Positions 35,515 to 44,953 of a stretch of 64,000 nucleotides of DNA are shown here, piece by piece. Source of the DNA: CAZZKJ01 sp964654695 (GTDB taxonomy: Bacteria; Krumholzibacteriota; Krumholzibacteriia; WVZY01); assembly GCA_964654695.1 (NCBI GenBank), contig CAZZKJ010000007.1, forward strand, positions 28,307 to 92,306, given 5' to 3'. The position numbers and the translations under genes are program-made. Position 1 is the stretch's first letter. The number at the start of each line of letters is the position of its first letter. Under the pieces are notes generated by a model that was given only the letters and a program-made list of their open reading frames with translations, did no database searches and had not been told where the DNA came from.

Positions 35515-35630
35515 GATCTTCTGAGGATAAATTTGCAGCGTGGGAGATCCTTTCGAGGCGGTCGGTGAAGAGCCGGAGGATTCTGCCGGTTTGCTCCGAT
35601 ATGCCTGATAAGAATATTCTCGAATTAATT

Positions 35631-36188
35631 CTAGAGCCCGAGTTCGCCCGATATGCCCTGGAGGGATTCGATGACTCGGCCGATGTGCTCGTCCAACTCA
35701 ATGCCCATCGCCGCCGCACCTTCCGTTATTTCGCTGCGATTTACGTTTCTGGCAAATCCCTTATCCTTCATCTTTTTTTTGACGGATTTTATCGTGACTT
35801 CTTCCAGCTTCTTTGAGGGTCTAACCAGGGCTACGGCGGTTATCAATCCGCACAGTTCATCCACCGCAAAAAGAGCCTTTGCCATATTTGTGTCCCTGGG
35901 CACGTTCGTATAGGAAGCATGGGACAGTATCGTGCTGATTATCGATTCATCATAACCGATGCTTCGCAGTATCTCCGCGCCTTTGTATGGATGCTCATCG
36001 GCGGTGGGATAGCGCTCGTAGTCGAAATCATGCAGCAAACCCACCAAACCCCAAAGCTCCGCGTCTTCTCCCATATGTCCCGCGTATGCGCGCATGGCCG
36101 CTTCAACTGAATAAGCATGTTTCAGGAGATTTTCATTCTTGGTGTATTCTTGCAGTAAGGCCAATGCCTCTTCTCTACAAAGTCGCAT
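35631..36188 (-). CDS. HD-domain phosphohydrolase
   Basis: A 185-residue HD-domain protein. It has His24 in LLKHAYSVE, the HD pair in LLHDFDYERYP, and the downstream Asp in AVDELCGLI, the four metal-ligand positions of the family. These enzymes hydrolyse nucleotide or other phosphate esters. The specific substrate is not apparent. The start ATG has AGAGGT 9 bases upstream. It has its own promoter and is divergent from the ABC exporter genes. Confidence 0.8.
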   Translation of the reverse strand: MRLCREEALALLQEYTKNENLLKHAYSVEAAMRAYAGHMGEDAELWGLVGLLHDFDYERYPTADEHPYKGAEILRSIGYDESIISTILSHASYTNVPRDTNMAKALFAVDELCGLITAVALVRPSKKLEEVTIKSVKKKMKDKGFARNVNRSEITEGAAAMGIELDEHIGRVIESLQGISGELGL

Positions 36189-36237
36189 GCGGATTACCTC
36201 TTAAAAGCCAATTGCCAGTTCGTCCGTATTCTCTTAT

Positions 36238-36267
36238 ATTAAAACCTGTTTAACCGCGCGCAGTCAA
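36238..36267 (-). promoter_or_regulatory. Candidate promoter of the HD-domain gene
   Basis: On the minus strand, TTGACT (36262-36267) and TTTAAT (36238-36243) are spaced 18 bases. TAATAT lies nearby as an alternative -10. It is 50 bases upstream of the start codon. Confidence 0.4.
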
Positions 36268-36361
36268 TATGCAAATGGCGGATGTTTGGAAATAATGAAT
36301 CTCCATGCCGGGCATTGTACAGATCTAAAATTATAAACGGTAACTGAAGCGGAATGGTTCC

Positions 36362-38110
36362 ATGAAAATAATTTTATTATATCTCGCTAAGTACAAACGC
36401 AGGCTTCTATTGGGAGCAGCCTGTCTGGTGTCATCCAATATATTACTTTTGGCCAATCCCTGGATTCTGAAGATTATCATTGATTCTCTAAAAACGGGAA
36501 TATCTCGGAACAGGCTTTTAAATCTTTCACTGTTTTTCGTCGGTATCACAGTCGCAAGCGGCCTGTTTCGCTTCTTGATGCGGCGCATCATGATCGGGGT
36601 TTCCAGGAAGATAGAGTTCGATTTACGCAAAGAGTTTTTCGAGCACCTGGAAAAACTGAGTCCGGAATTCTATCTGCAAAACCGTACCGGCGATCTTATG
36701 GCACTTGCAACCAACGATCTAAACGCCGTCCGCGCGCTGGTTGGGCCGGGGGTTATGTATTCATTGAATACGATTGTGGTTGCATGCCTCGCCGTTGCCT
36801 TGATGGTGATTTTGTCGATAAAGCTTACCGTTCTGGCCTTGATACCCATGGCCCTGCTGTCGTTTGCCGTGTATAACAGCGTGAAGACTATTCATAAACT
36901 ATTTGAAAAGGTGCAGGAAAAATTTGCCGGTCTGAATTCTCGGTCCCAGGAAAACTTGAGCGGTATCAGAGTGATAAAAGCATTCGCACGTGAAGAGCAT
37001 GAAACTGATGTCTTCAGGAAAATGAGTTCATCATATGTGAAACAGAACATGAAGCTCGTAAAAATTCAAAGTCTGCTAATGCCCATGCTTACTTTCGTGT
37101 CGGGGATCGGCATGCTTGTTATCCTTGCGTATGGAGGCAAACTTATCATCGACGGCAGTCTCAGCCTCGGGGCTTTCGTAGCGTTCAATGGATACCTGAC
37201 AATGTTGATTTGGCCGATGATCGCCATAGGATGGGTCATGAATATTACTCAAAGAGGTTTGGCATCGATGGGGAGGATCAATCATGTCCTGAAGACAGAG
37301 CCGGCGATTACCGGTCCCGAAGACAGAGGGCTCGAGCCCGAGCGGCCGCAGGATAAATCCATTCATTTTGAGAATGTGAGTTTTACTTATCCCTCATCGC
37401 CGGACAGGCTTCCCGCGCTGGATGGAATAAGTTTCACAATAACACAGGGAGAAACCGCAGCGATCGTGGGGCCGACCGGGTCGGGAAAAAGCAGCCTGGT
37501 CCTGCTTCTGCTGAGGCTCTTCGAACCGACGCAGGGCGGAATCTTCATCGGCAGGACCCCTCTGGATAGAATACCTCTGGAAGAGCTGAGAAGCCTGGTT
37601 GGGTTGGTGCCGCAGGATATCTTTTTGTTTTCAGACACTCTTCGCGAAAATATTGCTTTTGGCGCCGGCAGTTTGAGTGCAGAAGACCTCGATAAGATCA
37701 GTTCGATTGCCGCTATCAAGGACGAAATCGAAGGTTTCCCGGGCAAGTTCGACACATTGATAGGGGAGAGGGGGATAAACCTGTCGGGCGGACAAAAGCA
37801 GAGGGTTGCCATAGCCAGGTCTCTGGCTAAGAATCCCGGGATCATGATCCTGGACGACGCCCTTTCCAGCGTGGATACCGATACCGAGGACAAGATTTTG
37901 TCGCTGCTGCGGGTGGAGATAGAACAGCGCACTTCGATCCTGATTTCCCACCGCATATCGACTATTCAGAACGCGGACAAGATTATTGTGCTGGACAAGG
38001 GAAAAATCGCAGAGACGGGAACACATTCCCGGTTGCTGAAAGCAGGCGGCTTATACGCGGAGATGTACCGCAAACAATTGATTGTCGAAGAACTCGACAG
38101 GAGTTTATAA
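36362..38110 (+). CDS. ABC exporter half-transporter, degenerate-site partner
   Basis: A 582-residue type I ABC exporter with an N-terminal six-helix membrane domain and a C-terminal ATPase. Walker A is GPTGSGKSS, and the signature is LSGGQ at 474-478. The Walker B end reads LDDALSS with Asp499 where the catalytic Glu normally sits, so this ATPase site is degenerate. The start codon of the partner gene follows the stop immediately. Heterodimeric exporters such as TM287/288 and BmrCD have this one-sided defect (family knowledge). The substrate could be a lipid, peptide or drug. Confidence 0.88.
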   Translation: MKIILLYLAKYKRRLLLGAACLVSSNILLLANPWILKIIIDSLKTGISRNRLLNLSLFFVGITVASGLFRFLMRRIMIGVSRKIEFDLRKEFFEHLEKLSPEFYLQNRTGDLMALATNDLNAVRALVGPGVMYSLNTIVVACLAVALMVILSIKLTVLALIPMALLSFAVYNSVKTIHKLFEKVQEKFAGLNSRSQENLSGIRVIKAFAREEHETDVFRKMSSSYVKQNMKLVKIQSLLMPMLTFVSGIGMLVILAYGGKLIIDGSLSLGAFVAFNGYLTMLIWPMIAIGWVMNITQRGLASMGRINHVLKTEPAITGPEDRGLEPERPQDKSIHFENVSFTYPSSPDRLPALDGISFTITQGETAAIVGPTGSGKSSLVLLLLRLFEPTQGGIFIGRTPLDRIPLEELRSLVGLVPQDIFLFSDTLRENIAFGAGSLSAEDLDKISSIAAIKDEIEGFPGKFDTLIGERGINLSGGQKQRVAIARSLAKNPGIMILDDALSSVDTDTEDKILSLLRVEIEQRTSILISHRISTIQNADKIIVLDKGKIAETGTHSRLLKAGGLYAEMYRKQLIVEELDRSL

Positions 38111-39916
38111 ATGGAATTTTTTCACGATGATGAAGTTCTGGAAAAAGCTTATGACAGCAGGTTGATGAAGAGACTGCTTCATTATCTGGCTCCTTATAAA
38201 AAACTGGTATTCACCAGTATCTTGCTGCTTTTTCTCGTCTCCATCTTTCAGCTCGCCCCTCCGATGCTGGTAAAATTGGCCATCGATCGCTATCTGTCGG
38301 ACGGAAGCATGCTGTCTGTTGAGGCGCGCTACCACGGCCTGCTGATGATTTCCGGGTCGTTCGCTTTTGTTCTCTTAATGAGTTTCGCGCTTCGCTATCT
38401 GCAAATCTATATAATGAGTTATATAGGCCAAAAAGTTATGTTTGATCTGAGAATGCAGGTATTCGGTCACATGCAGCGCATGGAGGTGTCTTTTTTCGAT
38501 AAAAACCCCGTCGGACGGTTGATGACACGGTTGACAAGCGATATCGAGGTGTTAAACGAGATGTTCACCTCTGGTGTAGTTAGTATTTTCCTGGATCTGT
38601 TTACACTAATCGGCATAGTCATTGTGCTCTGCTATTTGAACGTAAAGCTGGCACTGATTAGTTTTACCGTTCTTCCGCTGCTGTTGGTAACCGCCCTCGT
38701 GTTCCGGGCCAAAGTGAGGACTTCATACAGAAATGTCCGCAAGCGAGTTGCATCGATGAATGCTTTTCTTCAGGAAAGCCTGACAGGAATGTCCGTAGTG
38801 CAGATATTCAACCGCGAAGAAAATCAACTCGGTAAATTCATAAGAAAGAACCGGAGGCTCTACGAAGCTCACATTCAATCTATAATGGCCTACGCCGTTT
38901 TCTATCCCGCAATAGAAATTTTGAGTTCCGCGGCAATCGCGCTGATTCTGTGGTTTGGAGGATCGGGAGTCATTAGCGGTGTGATTACCTTTGGTTCATT
39001 GGTCGCCTTCATACAGTATGCTCAACGTTTTTATCGCCCGATAAGCGATTTGAGCGAAAAATATAATATCCTTCAGGCGGCGATGGCCTCATCCGAAAGG
39101 ATTTTCGATCTGCTGGATACGCCTCCAAAAATCGTTGGCGCATCCAAGCCTCTGCCGATGAATGCAGAACCTTCATCCATAATATTCGATAACGTGAGCT
39201 TTGCATACAACCCGGGGGAAGAGGTCCTTCACAATGTGAGCTTCGAAGTAAAAGCCGGAGAAAAAGCTGCAATAGTTGGATATACGGGAGCCGGCAAGAC
39301 GACGATAATAAACCTTTTGTCGAGATTTTATGATATAGACAAAGGCGCCATTTGTTTAGACGGCACTGATATAAGAAATTACGCGCTGAAAGATCTAAGA
39401 AAGCAAGTTGCCATGGTGCTGCAAGATGTATTTCTATTCTCGGGGAATATCGCCTATAATATTAATCTCGGCGATGCTTCTATCAGCGAAGAAAGAATGA
39501 AAGAAGTCTCACGTTTCATAAACGCTGATAAATTCATCAACCGTTTGCCCAGAGGATATATGGAAAATGTCGGCGAAAGGGGAGCCACGTTATCTGTGGG
39601 TGAAAGACAGCTTCTGGCTTTTGCAAGAGCCCTGGTCCATGATCCCAAAATCCTGGTTCTCGATGAGGCCACATCCAGCGTGGATACCGAAACAGAATAT
39701 CTCATCCAGGATGCTCTTAAGAAATTCATGAGCGGAAGAACATCGCTTGTTATAGCGCACAGGCTGTCTACAATTCGCTACGTTGATAAAATTTTCGTGA
39801 TGCACAAGGGCGAGCTTATTGAAGAGGGCACCCATGAAGAATTAATAGCCGAAAAAGGCCTCTACCGAAAGCTCTATGACCTGCAGTATAAAGAACAGGA
39901 AAACCGTATTGCGTGA
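38111..39916 (+). CDS. ABC exporter half-transporter, consensus-site partner
   Basis: A 601-residue type I ABC exporter with six membrane helices and an ATPase domain. Walker A is GYTGAGKTT, the signature is altered to LSVGE, and Walker B ends LDEATSS with the catalytic Glu519 intact. Paired with the preceding protein, the composite sites would be one consensus (this Walker A/B with the partner's LSGGQ) and one degenerate. ATG 38111 directly follows the partner's TAA, giving tight coupling. An uncharacterised nucleotidyltransferase follows on the same strand. Confidence 0.88.
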   Translation: MEFFHDDEVLEKAYDSRLMKRLLHYLAPYKKLVFTSILLLFLVSIFQLAPPMLVKLAIDRYLSDGSMLSVEARYHGLLMISGSFAFVLLMSFALRYLQIYIMSYIGQKVMFDLRMQVFGHMQRMEVSFFDKNPVGRLMTRLTSDIEVLNEMFTSGVVSIFLDLFTLIGIVIVLCYLNVKLALISFTVLPLLLVTALVFRAKVRTSYRNVRKRVASMNAFLQESLTGMSVVQIFNREENQLGKFIRKNRRLYEAHIQSIMAYAVFYPAIEILSSAAIALILWFGGSGVISGVITFGSLVAFIQYAQRFYRPISDLSEKYNILQAAMASSERIFDLLDTPPKIVGASKPLPMNAEPSSIIFDNVSFAYNPGEEVLHNVSFEVKAGEKAAIVGYTGAGKTTIINLLSRFYDIDKGAICLDGTDIRNYALKDLRKQVAMVLQDVFLFSGNIAYNINLGDASISEERMKEVSRFINADKFINRLPRGYMENVGERGATLSVGERQLLAFARALVHDPKILVLDEATSSVDTETEYLIQDALKKFMSGRTSLVIAHRLSTIRYVDKIFVMHKGELIEEGTHEELIAEKGLYRKLYDLQYKEQENRIA

Positions 39917-41182
39917 TTGCTTGAGGCCGGAAAACTTTCACGTTCCCCCATTATTAGTTGGAGTATTAGGAGCGCGATTAATTCAGATCGATTAAATCTT
40001 GTCGGTTGCCATCAACAGCAGTCCGGTGCCGTGCAAACTATAGAGTTTCTACTCGATACAATCTCGCATTATGCCAGGTCGGATGAGGGCCCCCCGCCCG
40101 GTGTTCCGGTTCATGCCGGCGCTTCGTTCGAGAAGACTATGATAGACCTGTGTGAAGCCCACGGCCTGGCGCCCCTGGTGCTGGATTCGTTGGTCAAGCT
40201 GTCTTTGGGTCCGGTTCTTTCCGAACTCACCGTCGAACGCCTGCGGGCGAATGCGAAACTAATAGCCGACAGGAACAATTATCTTCTGGAGATGGGCGAA
40301 CGGATCGGAAATATCATGGCAAATAATGCGATCGACGTCAGGTTTGCCGGGAGTTTTGCATTGGCCCGCGCGTTTTACAATACGCCATCGACAAGACGCA
40401 TAGACCGTATAGAGTTGCTCGTTCATGAGGAGGATTGGATCGAAATCAGAGATTTAATTAGCCGGGAAGGTTTCCGGGAGCCTGGTAACATTCCCGCATT
40501 GAAAACATCGGAAGAGATCTTGCATTATTACCAGTATTTTTCCCCGTGTTTCATGCATAATAACTATAATAACATGCTGAAACTCAGTTTCCGTTTGTTC
40601 GATTACGGACCTCCTGAAGATTCCGAGGAGTGCTGGGAGCGAACCCTGTCGTCAGGAGAAAACGGCGCTGAAATCAAGATCCTTCGTCCGGAAGAGCAGT
40701 TGATAAAAACCATTACGTCATGGCATATCCAGGGTTTTTCGAGGATGGAACTTCTAATGGACATTGGACTCATTCTTTTTAAATGCAGGGAATCTTTGGA
40801 CTGGAAATATGTGGGCTTGCGCCTGAGGCGTGTCGGGCTTAATAAACCATTTTTTGACGCGCTGGGCCTGGCCGCAGGGCTTCTGAAACTGCCGGTAAAG
40901 GCCGGGACGCCTTTGCAACCCGGTACGCAGACGAAATTCTTCCAGGCTTTAAGGCGCCCCTTCGGCGGGAAAAGACCTGATAAAAGTCCCCGGGCCAATT
41001 TTTTCATGTACTACCTGTTGAAGAACGAAAAGCTTTCGTGCAAGGTGCGGTTATTCATGAAGATCTTAACACTTCCGCCCGACTGGATATCGGCGTTCTA
41101 CGGCCGGCCGTTCACCGTCTGGTTGAAGCTGAAGTTCATTATGCTCGCATTGAGATCCGGGTTGTGGTCGGAAGCCGCTTGA
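39917..41182 (+). CDS. Nucleotidyltransferase-family protein (PF14907-like)
   Basis: Up to 421 residues from TTG 39917; GTG 40031 gives 383 residues and a more natural start, and no ribosome-binding site decides between them. The middle shows the NTP_transf_5-type signature RNNYLLEMGERIGNIMANNAIDVRFAGSFALARAFYNTPSTRRIDRIELLV. The family's role is unknown, although it is frequent beside peptide-modification and ABC-exporter genes. It follows the exporter pair with no gap and is probably co-transcribed with it. The catalytic GS-type motif of classical nucleotidyltransferases is only partly visible (AGSFA). Confidence 0.72.
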   Translation: MLEAGKLSRSPIISWSIRSAINSDRLNLVGCHQQQSGAVQTIEFLLDTISHYARSDEGPPPGVPVHAGASFEKTMIDLCEAHGLAPLVLDSLVKLSLGPVLSELTVERLRANAKLIADRNNYLLEMGERIGNIMANNAIDVRFAGSFALARAFYNTPSTRRIDRIELLVHEEDWIEIRDLISREGFREPGNIPALKTSEEILHYYQYFSPCFMHNNYNNMLKLSFRLFDYGPPEDSEECWERTLSSGENGAEIKILRPEEQLIKTITSWHIQGFSRMELLMDIGLILFKCRESLDWKYVGLRLRRVGLNKPFFDALGLAAGLLKLPVKAGTPLQPGTQTKFFQALRRPFGGKRPDKSPRANFFMYYLLKNEKLSCKVRLFMKILTLPPDWISAFYGRPFTVWLKLKFIMLALRSGLWSEAA

Positions 41183-41254
41183 TTCGAGCAGTTCGTCGTA
41201 TACAGCGATATTTAAATTACAACCGCATTCAATTTCAGAGAGGAAAATCCGGTT

Positions 41255-43960
41255 ATGTCGACTAATTTGAAAACCACAATGCTCTGTGCAGCGGCGCTTC
41301 TGGCATATCTGAGTACCGCGGCGTCGCCGCTCAAAAACTGCATGCTGGATAACGGCATGAAGCTTATGTTGAAGGAGGGCCATTCGAGTGCGATGGTAGC
41401 TTCGATAATAACGATTGCGGCGGGAAGCAGGCTGGAGCCCCCTGATATAAACGGGGCCTCGCATATGCTCGAGCACCTGCTTTTCGACGGCACGTCCGCG
41501 AGATCGCGCGGAGAGCTGACCGAAGACATGCGAAAAATCGGAGGATATTTCAACGCATTTACGCGCAAGGACTACACGGTTTTTATATGTCTCGTGCCGT
41601 CGGACGAGTTTGCCGATGGGATGAGTATTCAATCGGAGATGATCTTTGATTCAATACTGCCTGACGCCGAAATCGAAAAGGAACGCAAGGTAGTGATGGA
41701 GGAGATAAACAAGGACAACTCCACCGATGATTACCGCCGGGAAGTAATCGCGGACAACGTATTCTTTGCAGGGACTTCGTATGCCCGGCCGGTATTGGGG
41801 CGTAAAAATGTGATCGCTTCCATCAGCAGGGAAGAGATCATGAGGTACTACAGGACTTATTATGTTCCTGCGAATATGCGCGCAATGATTGTCGGCGATA
41901 TCGACAGCGCCCAGGCAAAAAAGATCATGGAAAAATATTTTGGTGGCAAGAAACAAGAAAGAACAGCCGCCTCTTCCGGGGAAGATCCTGTTTCCCGTCG
42001 CGGCGGGATATTCAAGCGTTCGGTTGAAGGCGACTATACGTATGTGTATATCAATATGGCCGCTCCCGCTCTGGGAAGCAAAGACTATTATCCATTCGAA
42101 ATTCTCTGCGGCATCATCAACGGTTCCGCTTCATCCTGGAGCCGGGCATTGAAGAACGACAATGAATTGGGGGTTATATCAAGCGGTATATCGTATGAGC
42201 ATCATGCCGGATTCTCTACGGCGACCTTGAATATCAAGGCGCGCAGCCGGGACGCCGAAAAAATAACCGCCAAAGCCCTTCGCGAAATAAGAAATGCGGC
42301 GGAAGATGCATGCCGGGAAGATGTACTGCAGGGGGCGAAAGTGTCCATTGTAACCGATGAGATTTATAACGAGGAAAAATATCATTATTACGGCATGCTC
42401 AAGGCCGACGGCATTGCGCTTTGCGGCGGAGAGTTTCTTGCCGGCAAGGTCAGGGCGTTCGATCGGATGGAATTGGGCGGTCTGCGGCGGGCGGCTGCAA
42501 AATATTTCGATGATATCGATTATACAGCTATTGCATTCGTTCCGGGCGGAGTTGATACAGATCCTCCCAAAGGCCTGCGGGAATCAAAGGCCCGCAAAAT
42601 TCTTTCTTCGAGGCGCGGTGTTGATTCTGCCGAATATCGGCCGGAGCCGCAGACCGCTGCGTTGGTTCCGATCGAAATCGACACAATTCCGCCGGCGGAG
42701 AGGCGTGAGTCCCGCTACATGGAATGGACGGAACCGTGCGGCGCAAGGATTGCGATCAAATTCAATACGGACTCCAGGGTTTTCGCCGTACATGTTGTGC
42801 TCGAAAACAGAAAGGCATGTGAACCCGAGGGCAGGCAGGGAATAACGGAAGTGCTGTCGAGAATGTTGTTGAAAGGAGCCGGAACCAAAGATGAAAGCAA
42901 GCTCGACGGCGCCCTGAAGAAAATCGGCGCCGAATTGACTCTGATCGATAATCCGTATATTCCTTACGATGATTACAGAACAAAAGAGGATTATTCATTT
43001 ATCCGTTTTCAAACAATAGATGAATATTACGAAAAGGGTCTGGAACTGCTTGAGGATATCATGTTCAATCCGAAGCTGCCGGTGGAAAATCTTGAACAAG
43101 TCAAAGATGAAATCAGAGCATTGATCGCTAAACGGGATTCGACACCGTACAAAGCCGCCAGGCAGCTATTTTTCGGAACTCTATTCAATGGGCATCCCTT
43201 TAGCCGCGATGTCCTGGGCGATGCCGCATCGCTGGACGCGATTACTATCGAAGACGTACGCAACTATCATAAGAAATATTTTGCACCCGACAATATGATA
43301 GTGACCGTTGCAAGCAGCATAGAACCAGCCGAGCTGAAAAAGAAGCTGGGCGAAATGTTCAAAGGGCGGAAGCCGGGCGGGGTGGGCTGCGAACCGGGAG
43401 CCGTAAAACCTATATCCGGTGTCGTTGAAGTACGAACAACGGTGGCGGCCGACCAGGCAAGCATATACTTGGGCAATATAATGAAAGAAGTTCCACGCGA
43501 AAAAATCGCGGCGGCTTCCGTTATGAGCGGAATACTCTCGCGCAGGTTGGGAGAGGAACTCAGGGAAAAACGAGGGCTCGCGTACAGTGTCGGCGCTTCT
43601 TTATATTTTGGCAAAGGATACTCGCGGCTGCATGTCAGCATGGGAACGTCACCGGATAAGCTGGATGACGCGAAAACCGGACTGATTGAAATAATTACAA
43701 ATCTCCGGAAAGGAGCGACCAGAAAAGAAGTCGAGTCTTATAAAAGCAGCTTCAGAGGCCGTATGCTGATGAGGCGGCTTACCCGCATCAACCAGGCCTT
43801 TTATATGGGGCTCAATATCCATCGCGGATTCGGCTACGCTTTTGATGAGGATATGATCCGGCAGATGAAGCATGTGGAGGTGGAAGATGTGAATGATCTA
43901 GCCGCTTGCTATCTTCCGATTAGAGATTATGTCATTGCGGTCGCGGGTCCGCAGAAGTGA
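41255..43960 (+). CDS. M16-family zinc metallopeptidase, two-domain
   Basis: A 901-residue peptidase with two M16 halves. The N-terminal half has the inverted zinc motif His70-x2-Glu73-His74 in SHMLEHLLF and the downstream metal Glu in VMEEINKD. The second half (about residues 490-901) keeps the fold but lacks HxxEH, as usual for the regulatory half. The N terminus is hydrophobic (MLCAAALLAYLSTAAS), suggesting export to the periplasm. ATG 41255 follows GAGAGGAAAA. It likely degrades peptides; the substrate is unknown. The DUF296 gene follows 52 bases later. Confidence 0.85.
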   Translation: MSTNLKTTMLCAAALLAYLSTAASPLKNCMLDNGMKLMLKEGHSSAMVASIITIAAGSRLEPPDINGASHMLEHLLFDGTSARSRGELTEDMRKIGGYFNAFTRKDYTVFICLVPSDEFADGMSIQSEMIFDSILPDAEIEKERKVVMEEINKDNSTDDYRREVIADNVFFAGTSYARPVLGRKNVIASISREEIMRYYRTYYVPANMRAMIVGDIDSAQAKKIMEKYFGGKKQERTAASSGEDPVSRRGGIFKRSVEGDYTYVYINMAAPALGSKDYYPFEILCGIINGSASSWSRALKNDNELGVISSGISYEHHAGFSTATLNIKARSRDAEKITAKALREIRNAAEDACREDVLQGAKVSIVTDEIYNEEKYHYYGMLKADGIALCGGEFLAGKVRAFDRMELGGLRRAAAKYFDDIDYTAIAFVPGGVDTDPPKGLRESKARKILSSRRGVDSAEYRPEPQTAALVPIEIDTIPPAERRESRYMEWTEPCGARIAIKFNTDSRVFAVHVVLENRKACEPEGRQGITEVLSRMLLKGAGTKDESKLDGALKKIGAELTLIDNPYIPYDDYRTKEDYSFIRFQTIDEYYEKGLELLEDIMFNPKLPVENLEQVKDEIRALIAKRDSTPYKAARQLFFGTLFNGHPFSRDVLGDAASLDAITIEDVRNYHKKYFAPDNMIVTVASSIEPAELKKKLGEMFKGRKPGGVGCEPGAVKPISGVVEVRTTVAADQASIYLGNIMKEVPREKIAAASVMSGILSRRLGEELREKRGLAYSVGASLYFGKGYSRLHVSMGTSPDKLDDAKTGLIEIITNLRKGATRKEVESYKSSFRGRMLMRRLTRINQAFYMGLNIHRGFGYAFDEDMIRQMKHVEVEDVNDLAACYLPIRDYVIAVAGPQK

Positions 43961-44012
43961 TTCATCATAATGAAACGAAGCATTTGGGTCGTTGAGAAGG
44001 AGGTTTGACGGA

Positions 44013-44441
44013 ATGCAGTACAGGAAATTCGATGGAGAGTACATGATAAGACTTGAAATCGGCGAGGAAGTCGTGGGGTCATTAACCGCCTTCGCCAGAG
44101 AGATGGCAATCAAAAGCGGAGTTATATCGGCGATTGGGGCCGTGCGCAATGCGACCCTGGGATATTTTAATCCCGACAACGGCGAATATATAAAAGAAAC
44201 TTTCGAAAAGAGCTATGAAATCGCGGGCTTAAACGGGTCGGCATCGATTTTCGACGGCAAACCGCTTTTGCACCTGCATGCGACGCTGGCGGACGATCAT
44301 CACGACGCCAGGGCCGGTCATCTTTTCAGCGCAGAAGTGAGCGCGACCGTTGAAGTACATATCAAGACTTTCTCCGGCGTTATGACCAGGAAAAAGGATC
44401 CCGTGACGGGTTTGAATCTATTGGATTTGAGTGATGAATGA
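44013..44441 (+). CDS. DUF296 (PPC/PCC) domain protein
   Basis: A 142-residue protein of the PPC fold. It has GEEVVGSLTAFAREMAIKSG, IGAVRNATLGYF, and the histidine-rich LHLHATLADDHHDARAGHLFSAEVSATVEV block that marks DUF296. Its start, ATG 44013, has AAGGAGG at 43997-44003. The domain is known from DNA-binding AT-hook proteins and stand-alone bacterial proteins of unclear function. Here it precedes a TusA-like gene and selD on the same strand, which suggests a link with selenium use (inference). Confidence 0.8.
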   Translation: MQYRKFDGEYMIRLEIGEEVVGSLTAFAREMAIKSGVISAIGAVRNATLGYFNPDNGEYIKETFEKSYEIAGLNGSASIFDGKPLLHLHATLADDHHDARAGHLFSAEVSATVEVHIKTFSGVMTRKKDPVTGLNLLDLSDE

Positions 44442-44533
44442 AACCCGCGTCCGCTATCATCCGCCGAAACGGCCGAGGAACCGGTTCTATGAGGAGTGGT
44501 CGAAAATGAAAACGAAAAAAATGGAGTCCGCCG

Positions 44534-44764
44534 GTGAAAGTTGATTTGAAAATCGATACCAGTGGGCTGTTCTGCCCTCTGCCGGTAGTCAAGGTTTCAC
44601 AGTCCATGGATGATCTCGATGCAGGGGCGGTGATAGAGGTGTTATCCGATGATCCCGCTATAGAGTTCGATATGCCCGCGTGGTGCCAAAGCGCCGGCCA
44701 TGAGATCAGGTCTTTCGAAAAAAAAGAAAACAAGTTCAGATTTTTAATCATTAAATCCGGTTAA
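44534..44764 (+). CDS. TusA/YedF-like sulfur (selenium) carrier protein
   Basis: A 76-residue TusA/SirA-family protein with the conserved CPLP motif (Cys14 in LFCPLPVVK) and the usual DDPAIEFDMPAWC region carrying a second Cys near residue 51. GTG 44534 has GGAG 7 bases upstream. TusA-family proteins carry sulfur as a persulfide. YedF-type members are often found beside selD and have been proposed to carry selenium (family knowledge, not proven). selD lies 189 bases downstream on the same strand. Confidence 0.85.
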   Translation: MKVDLKIDTSGLFCPLPVVKVSQSMDDLDAGAVIEVLSDDPAIEFDMPAWCQSAGHEIRSFEKKENKFRFLIIKSG

Positions 44765-44953
44765 ATCCGTCCGGTACTGCGGGAGGGTTATATCGTTCTT
44801 ATTTGTGCGGAACAGCCGTCCTCAGGCTGCCGAATGAAGGTGCATCACCAGACACGGGAAGTTCGGTTTTGCCTTCACATGGGTTTTGAGTTATCTTCGA
44901 CAAAAGTTATACGGGTTCTCGGTAAGCAATCTTCAACCGCTAGGAAAGGAGCG

